From Natronococcus pandeyae (GTDB taxonomy: Archaea > Halobacteriota > Halobacteria > Halobacteriales > Natrialbaceae): a stretch of 50,231 nucleotides of DNA. Location: the NCBI RefSeq assembly GCF_008122205.1, contig NZ_PHNJ01000023.1, forward strand, positions 1 to 50,231. The letters are read 5' to 3'. Positions 45,389 through 50,231 of this stretch are shown piece after piece. Numbering within the stretch: position 1 is the first letter of the stretch; every line of letters begins with the position of its first letter. The position numbers and the translations under genes were made by a program. A model generated the notes under the pieces. That model was not told the DNA's origin. It worked only from the letters and a program-made list of their open reading frames with translations, and did no database searches.

Positions 45389-45993
45389 CTAAGTGGCAGT
45401 ACGATCCTCGAGCAATCCAGTCGCGGTCTCGAGGTCCATCGCCAGGATCTCCTTCACTGGCTGCTTGGGACTCACTTGCCGCGTTCGTTCATCGAGGTCC
45501 GATCCACCGAGCTGTTTCATCAACTCCCAGACTCGAGTAATGGTCATGCCGTGTGGCTGCTCGCCCATGATTGCAGTCAGGGCCCACGGCACGTAGTCAC
45601 TAGTGAAAAAGACGCCATCTCCGGTAGTCCGCTTAGTTGCGAACTCTTCCCACCGTTTAGCGACGAGCAATGCACGGTAGGTATTCTGCTCACTACGCTC
45701 GTCCACGAAGCGTTTCTTGGCTTTGTGCTGGCGGCAGTTCGCGAAGAAATCCAGCGGACTCGTCGAAGGTTCGACTTCATCGGGCAGCTGTGGTGTCTCG
45801 TTTGCCGTGTCGTCCTCTCGTTCTTCTCGAGCGTGGCTTCAACCTGACAGGCTTTTGCGCTGGCAGAGCGAGCGATCTCATTTGCCTGTTCGGCATCAGT
45901 ATCAACCCGTGAGTTGTGTAACAACTCAGTTTCCTCGAACACTTCTCCTCGAACAGCTGGTTTAGTGTTCGACCAGCCATTGCTGAGGTTCAA
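45389..45993 (-). pseudogene. Frameshifted coiled-coil gene (copy 2)
   Basis: Sister of the gene at 29.1-29.8 kb. Frame 1 from 45993: MNLSNGWSNTKPAVRGEVFEETELLHNSRVDTDAEQANEIARSASAKACQVEATLEK. After a shift near 45810: DTANETPQLPDEVEPSTSPLDFFANCRQHKAKKRFVDERSEQNTYRALLVAKRWEEFATKRTTGDGVFFTSDYVPWALTAIMGEQPHGMTITRVW, ending RQVSPKQPVKEILAMDLETATGLLEDRTAT. The long N-terminal coiled coil of copy 1 is largely absent. The lesion is at a different place from that in copy 1. Confidence 0.7.
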
Positions 45994-46191
45994 GAACCAA
46001 AGAACATAATCGTCCTAAGATTGTTTTGCAATACTTCTCTTTTCACTAGAGAGTACCCAGACAACTCTTTTGTATCACCCATTAGTTCGAAAAATCGTGA
46101 TGCCATTAGACACTTTGTGGATGTACGATTCATTAGTTGACTGGACTTTTACTACCCAAGGTTCCGAGGCGACGTCGATGGTGAGGTCATA

Positions 46192-47472
46192 ATGAGCGAC
46201 CACGGGCCTGGTTGTGGCTGCTGTCACCGGCCGAATACTCGAGATCTCGACGAAATTCGAGCGCGTATCAAACGCGTCTATGGTCCAGAGGAGCGTCTTT
46301 CGCGGCGTTCTTTCCTCAAGACTGTCGGTGCAGTCACGACGACAGGGATTCTTGCAGGCTGTCTTGGAGCGAGTGACGCCGACCACGAACGTGTTGGGGA
46401 TGCGACAGAAACCGATGACACTCCTCTCGAGATCAAAGGACGACTTGTCATTGGTGAGGGAATGGATGTTATTGAGGGAACGATACATGTCGAGGGCGGG
46501 CAGATTAGTAGTATCGTCGAAGAAGGCGTCGAATCTGACGATATTGTCATTCCAGCGTTTGTCAATACCCATACTCACATCACGGATTCGGTAGCGAAAG
46601 ACGGGGCTCGAGCTCGAGATTACTCTTGGGAGGAGCTATTCATCGATCCAGGTCTCAAAGGAGAGTATCTGGAGGAGGCAGACCAGGATGAAAAGCGTGA
46701 GGCAATGCACCGAACCCTGCAATTCATGAAGGAGACGGGTACCGGGACGTTCGCCGATTTCAAAGAAGAAGGAATACAGGGTGTCAAGGATCTAAAGGTG
46801 GTTGACGAGGGTCGAGAAGTCGACGCTGTCCCGCTGTTTCAGGGGGAGTATCTGACCGAAGACGACGATCTTCGGACTGAGATCAAACGAGCAGGCGGCT
46901 ACCAATCGTACTATCCATGGGACGAACAGGATGAGCGTGCACGCGAGATTTGTGACGAGCTGGACAAGGTCTTTGCCCTCCATTCTGGGGAACCTGGTCC
47001 CGACGACATTGACGATGCGCTTGCGTTGAATCCTGATTACACCTCACATATGGTTCACACCAGGGAGGAAGATTACGAGGTTCTCGAGGACAACGATATC
47101 GGGATCTCTGCATTGCCTCGCTCCAATCTCGTGATCCTTGACAAACTACCACCACTGGAACGGCTCCACGAGCATACGACGGTCGCACTTGGAACGGACA
47201 ACGTCATGCTCAATTCGGCGTCGATGCTCCGTGAGATGGAGTTCACGAGCAAGCTATTCGATATTAGCCCCTGTGAGGTGCTCCAGATGGCAACGATAAA
47301 CGGTGCGAAGCTCATGCATCAGGCGGACAAAATCGGCTCTATTGAGGAAGGGAAACGGGCACGACTCGCGATCATCGACACCTCACGTGAGTTGAAAGAG
47401 CTTCGTGATCCTGTTGCGGGTGTTGTTCGAAGGGCGACTGCGCGCGATGTCAAAGAGACGGTGTTGCTGTAA
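46192..47472 (+). CDS. Tat-lipoprotein amidohydrolase
   Basis: 426 residues. A Cys-rich start (MSDHGPGCGCCHRPNTRDLDEIRARIKRVYGPEE) precedes a Tat lipoprotein signal LSRRSFLKTVGAVTTTGILAGCLG (residues about 36-59). Then comes an amidohydrolase barrel: FVNTHTHITD (metal His-x-His), FALHSGEPG, HMVHTREED, and ALGTDNVML (Asp), with the late TINGAKLMHQADKIGSIEEGKRARLAIID. Catalysis of deaminase or cyclic-amide type is likely, but outside the membrane, which is unusual for the family. GGTGAG lies before the ATG as a ribosome-binding site. Substrate not determined. Confidence 0.9.
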   Translation: MSDHGPGCGCCHRPNTRDLDEIRARIKRVYGPEERLSRRSFLKTVGAVTTTGILAGCLGASDADHERVGDATETDDTPLEIKGRLVIGEGMDVIEGTIHVEGGQISSIVEEGVESDDIVIPAFVNTHTHITDSVAKDGARARDYSWEELFIDPGLKGEYLEEADQDEKREAMHRTLQFMKETGTGTFADFKEEGIQGVKDLKVVDEGREVDAVPLFQGEYLTEDDDLRTEIKRAGGYQSYYPWDEQDERAREICDELDKVFALHSGEPGPDDIDDALALNPDYTSHMVHTREEDYEVLEDNDIGISALPRSNLVILDKLPPLERLHEHTTVALGTDNVMLNSASMLREMEFTSKLFDISPCEVLQMATINGAKLMHQADKIGSIEEGKRARLAIIDTSRELKELRDPVAGVVRRATARDVKETVLL

Positions 47473-47560
47473 TCCACGGCGACATCAAAATCGTCTTTTT
47501 AATTTTGGGGAGAGCGTTCTGAACAGCTAGAACCCAGACTCGCAGAGACGAAAACTAAAA

Positions 47561-47815
47561 TTACAATAGTTCTCCGGTTACTTCGACGAGGCCCTCTTCA
47601 GTCTGCCAGCGCTCTATACGACCGTCCCGTTCAAACAGGTCGAAAACACCGTTCTTCATCCAGCCAAGCGGATGCTCTTCGTCTTCGAACTCGCGTTTGA
47701 CAACACAACTACCTCTTCCTGTTTCCGATGGTTTACTCCAGGATGGATTACCTAGGAGTGAACTACTTGCCGTCGTGTCTTGTACCGTAAGGTGTGAGCA
47801 CCGATCTCGGGACAA
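47561..47815 (-). CDS. Possible small protein or fragment
   Basis: The C-terminal 45 residues (REFEDEEHPLGWMKNGVFDLFERDGRIERWQTEEGLVEVTGELL) are acidic and ordered and look genuine; the first 38 are Ser-rich and may not be translated. A start at 47661 (MKNGVFD) is possible. It borders a patch of gene fossils, so it may itself be a remnant. Confidence 0.35.
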   Translation of the reverse strand: MSRDRCSHLTVQDTTASSSLLGNPSWSKPSETGRGSCVVKREFEDEEHPLGWMKNGVFDLFERDGRIERWQTEEGLVEVTGELL

Positions 47816-47828
47816 TCGAGGGAATGAA

Positions 47829-48035
47829 AAACTGGGGACTTGTCCATTTTGTCACTCGGAAGATACGGTTTGCGCTCCTCAACAACATCTCAAGCAACTC
47901 GTTTCGATGTACGAACCCGAGGAATTGAACCCGAGAGTCAGTGATGTTACAGTCTACAAGCATACTCAGAAACTCATCGACGCTAGGATCGTCAAGGAGG
48001 TCGCGCTTGACGACGATTTGCAACACTTTCGAGTG
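47829..48035 (+). pseudogene. Winged-helix gene fragment
   Basis: The plus strand reads KLGTCPFCHSEDTVCAPQQHLKQLVSMYEPEELNPRVSDVTVYKHTQKLIDARIVKEVALDDD. LNPRVSDVTVYKHTQKLIDARIVKEVAL is a clear winged-helix recognition unit of the type found on halobacterial plasmids. No start codon or full domain remains, and it runs straight into a TnpB fragment on the other strand. Confidence 0.45.
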
Positions 48036-48158
48036 AACGCCGGTCAGGTTCTCCCACCACGTTTTGAGGGCGGGGAGTTGTCCCTGCACCTCGTAGCGTG
48101 CTGGAATGTCGTCGGACTTGTTGAGCTGGTAGAGAACGTGGTTGTACAGTTGCCTACA
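47998..48158 (-). pseudogene. tnpB: N-terminal tnpB fragment
   Basis: The minus strand reads CRQLYNHVLYQLNKSDDIPARYEVQGQLPALKTWWENLTGVHSKVLQIVVKR, the N-terminal helical region of an IS1341-type TnpB (family pattern CRQLYNH...LP-x-LK-x-WW...VHSKVLQ). It is cut at both ends: fused upstream to a protease fragment and downstream to the winged-helix fragment. Confidence 0.65.
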
Positions 48159-48159
48159 A

Positions 48160-48400
48160 GAAGCCACATCAGAAGTATGCCGGCCACCAGCGGACTCAGC
48201 CCGCCGAGGACGAATAGGACAATACTGGGAAACGAGTCGACGGACTCATCCGAAACGACGATTGGAGCCCAGAACAGGTACGCCTAGCCGAGGTAGATGA
48301 CTGGAAATGCCCATGGGACGGTAGACCGTGCGAGCGGAGATAGTCGTCCCTCGGACTCCTGTTGTCGATTGGATCCCACAGGTACTGTAAACGCCCTTCA
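48160..48400 (-). pseudogene. CPBP intramembrane protease fragment with in-frame stop
   Basis: The minus strand reads GRLSPLARSTVPWAFPVIYLG, a TAG, then AYLFWAPIVVSDESVDSFPSIVLFVLGGLSPLVAGILLMWLL. This is the first membrane segments of a CPBP (CAAX/bacteriocin-processing) protease; the YLFW box also appears in the gene at the right edge of the window. It is truncated by the TnpB fragment before the catalytic Glu motifs. Confidence 0.6.
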
Positions 48401-48578
48401 GGCAAAGAACGAGGGGCAACCGAACCAGAACGAAGGTTCAGCGACTCACACACCCCGGTTGGTAATTTATATGGTGCTACTTATTCACGGTCAGATACAG
48501 TCAGCTAGCCACGCATCACGGTTCTCTTGAGTTAGGAATAGCGGCGGTACTTTTCAATCGATCCGCACAAGTAGTACT

Positions 48579-50084
48579 ATGGCGTCGGATCGCTCGGAAA
48601 CCGTCTCTACTACTCGCCGTCGGTTGCTCTCCGTTCCCTTCGTTGGAGCATCTGGCGGGCTCTCCGGGCAGTTCGATTCTGCCAGACGAGATGTGTCAGC
48701 CGACGAGTCGCTCTCGACGCACCTTGACGAACACGTTCCAAACTTGCTCGATCGGTACGACGTTCCAGGGGCGTCGATCGCCCTGATCGAGGACGGAGAG
48801 GTGACCAGGAGTGGCGCCTACGGCAGCGCTGACCCCGCGGAAGGACGCCCGGCGACCGAGAACACCCCGTTCCGAGTGGAATCAATTACGAAGTCGATCA
48901 CTGCATGGGCGGTGCTAACGCTCGTCGAGCAGGACGAGATCGGGCTCGACGATCCAGTTGGCCAGCACCTCACGAGCTGGGAGCTTCCAGACGCCGAGTA
49001 TTCGTGGGAGGACGTGACCGTGCGGCGATTGTTGAGCCACAGCGCCGGGATGCCAGCGGGAGGGTACGAGACCGTCCAACTGGACGAAGAGCCGCCGCCG
49101 CTCCGCGAGGCCCTGTCCGGAAATACTAGCGGACCGGTGGCTCGACCGACCACCGAACCCGGCGAGTTCCGGTACTCGAATCCTGGTTACGCGCTACTAG
49201 AACTCCTTATCGAGGACGTCACTGGCCGCGACTTCGCGGCGTACGTGGACGAAGCGGTCCTCGATCCGCTCGGGATGGACAGAGCCACCTTCATCATAAC
49301 CGAACGTCTCCGTTCTGAGCTGGCCACCGAGCACTTCGTGGACGGAACGCCGGTCGCTGCATCACACGGACCCTCCAACGCCCATGGCGAACTGTACGCG
49401 ACTGCCGAGGATATCGCCCGCTTCGTCGCCGCTGGCATGGAGACGAGCGAGGAACCGGTGGGGCGGGGCGTGCTCGCTCCGGAGAGCGTCGCAGAAATGT
49501 ACGCTCCAGACGTCGAGACGACTGGATTCTACGACCTTGCTACCGACGGCGCAGGACTTGGACACTTCGCCGAAACGTTCTCTGACGGAGAGCGAGCAGT
49601 GATGAACGGCGGACAGGGCGCCGGTTCGTGGAACTGGTTTCACGCCGTCCCCGGAACTGGCGACGGGATCGTCATCCTCACAAACAGCGAACGGAGCGTG
49701 CAACTTATCGCCGACGTCGTCGAGGCGTGGACGGATCGAAGCGGCCTCCCTGCCGTGTCACTGACGCGCGCGAGCCGATGGATCCGCCTGCCAGTCTGGA
49801 TTCTCGTCGGCGTTGCAGTCGGTCTCGCTCTCCGACTCGGGTATGGAGTCGTCGTGGGGACGCGAACGTTCGCCCCGCTATCTGACCGCGACCGCACCGC
49901 TCGTGCAGTCCTTGGCGGCCTCGCAGTCGCAACGTTCGGTCTCTGGTGGACCATCGGTCGGGAGACCGTCGCGTTCTTCCTGCCGGTGATCGCCGAGTGG
50001 GTTGGACTGGCGCTGTCGGCAGTCGTCGCTCTCCTGTTGGTGACGGTCCTCTTTCCCAAAACAGACAGGGGTGAAACGAGGTGA
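48579..50084 (+). CDS. Serine hydrolase (class C beta-lactamase fold) with membrane tail
   Basis: 501 residues. The beta-lactamase-type domain (about 45-395) has Ser102 in the SxxK box (VESITKSIT) and Tyr199 in YSN (FRYSNPGY). The third box, often HxG, reads MNGGQGAGSW, with Asn in the His place. An N-terminal RRRLLSVPFVGASGG could be a weak signal or anchor. Three hydrophobic segments follow (PVWILVGVAVGLALRLGYGVVVG, AVLGGLAVATFGLWWTIG, WVGLALSAVVALLLVTVLF). The catalytic domain is probably outside the membrane. The end overlaps the CPBP protease gene by four bases, so they are co-translated. Peptide, ester or beta-lactam substrates are possible. Confidence 0.9.
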   Translation: MASDRSETVSTTRRRLLSVPFVGASGGLSGQFDSARRDVSADESLSTHLDEHVPNLLDRYDVPGASIALIEDGEVTRSGAYGSADPAEGRPATENTPFRVESITKSITAWAVLTLVEQDEIGLDDPVGQHLTSWELPDAEYSWEDVTVRRLLSHSAGMPAGGYETVQLDEEPPPLREALSGNTSGPVARPTTEPGEFRYSNPGYALLELLIEDVTGRDFAAYVDEAVLDPLGMDRATFIITERLRSELATEHFVDGTPVAASHGPSNAHGELYATAEDIARFVAAGMETSEEPVGRGVLAPESVAEMYAPDVETTGFYDLATDGAGLGHFAETFSDGERAVMNGGQGAGSWNWFHAVPGTGDGIVILTNSERSVQLIADVVEAWTDRSGLPAVSLTRASRWIRLPVWILVGVAVGLALRLGYGVVVGTRTFAPLSDRDRTARAVLGGLAVATFGLWWTIGRETVAFFLPVIAEWVGLALSAVVALLLVTVLFPKTDRGETR

Positions 50085-50231
50085 CCGATGGCGGCACTGG
50101 CGACGAAACGGCGAGTGCGACATCGACCATCTCGCACGTCGCGTCCCCGGACAAGGATCCGGAGTTCTTCGAGTACTCGAATCCGTGGCAGTTCTTCGCC
50201 ATCGCGTTCGGCGTGTCGTACCTCTTCTGGA
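50081..50231 (+). CDS. CPBP-family intramembrane protease (partial)
   Basis: Starts with GTG at 50081, overlapping the hydrolase stop (GTGA), and runs off the window. Visible part: VTDGGTGDETASATSTISHVASPDKDPEFFEYSNPWQFFAIAFGVSYLFW. The WQFFAIAFGVSYLFW segment is the first membrane helix typical of halobacterial CPBP proteases; the catalytic motifs lie beyond the edge. Pairing with a serine hydrolase suggests joint action on a membrane or surface substrate. Confidence 0.72.
   Translation, partial: MTDGGTGDETASATSTISHVASPDKDPEFFEYSNPWQFFAIAFGVSYLFW

Overview
The window comes from a haloarchaeon (class Halobacteria). The proteins are strongly acidic. Many exported proteins carry twin-arginine (Tat) signals, several with a lipobox. 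Several genes have a TATA box about 27 bases before the start codon, as expected for leaderless transcripts. Recognisable halobacterial families are present: HalOD1 domains, a bacterioopsin-activator (BAT) type PAS/GAF/HTH regulator, FilR1/DUF1724-like regulators and IS200/IS605 elements with TnpB. The genus cannot be fixed from sequence alone. High density of mobile-element debris, pseudogenes and orphan regulators marks this as an accessory region, not a core-gene block.

Layout. 0.1-8.8 kb: a small UspA protein, short regulators (HalOD1, DUF7344-like winged helix), a response regulator divergent from a 955-residue multi-PAS/GAF/BAT regulator, and a small lipoprotein, all separated by copies of a roughly 190-nt structured intergenic repeat. 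8.8-11.4 kb: two paralogous FilR1-like regulators facing each other around an alpha/beta hydrolase. 11.7-13.7 kb: an apparently intact IS200/IS605 element (TnpA, ribbon-helix-helix-like small protein, TnpB). 13.8-16.4 kb: an FAD oxidase, rhodanese and GNAT acetyltransferase run. 16.6-18.5 kb: small regulators and zinc-ribbon mini-proteins around a hairpin-rich gap. 18.7-20.7 kb: an IS6-type transposase and a Fic AMPylase-like protein. 21.1-25.6 kb: a Tat-exported protein, a glutamine-amidotransferase-like protein and a PQQ-propeller lipoprotein. 25.6-27.3 kb: fossil TnpB pieces, a UspA gene and the tail of a P-type ATPase. 27.4-30.7 kb: a polytopic membrane protein, a broken coiled-coil gene and an MNT-type nucleotidyltransferase. 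30.7-42.7 kb: three very large exported proteins on the minus strand, two with their own tiny zinc-ribbon gene. 43.1-50.2 kb: a third FilR1-like regulator, a second copy of the broken coiled-coil gene, a lipoprotein amidohydrolase, a patch of gene fossils, and a serine hydrolase overlapping a CPBP protease gene that runs off the window.

Two items look most novel. The first is the dispersed intergenic element: a conserved TATTCAGCA/TGCTGAATA stem around a variable loop, a conserved 3' block ending in TCAGTACAGG, and one compensatory base-pair change. At least ten full or partial copies occur here, on both strands. The second is the 30.9-42.7 kb trio of Tat-exported giants. They carry unrelated N-terminal heads (amidotransferase-like domain, V8/trypsin-like protease, 26-residue glutamine-rich repeats) joined to related CARDB modules and Pro/Glu/Asp-rich C-terminal tails. 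This looks like a modular family of exported effectors or surface-layer accessory proteins.
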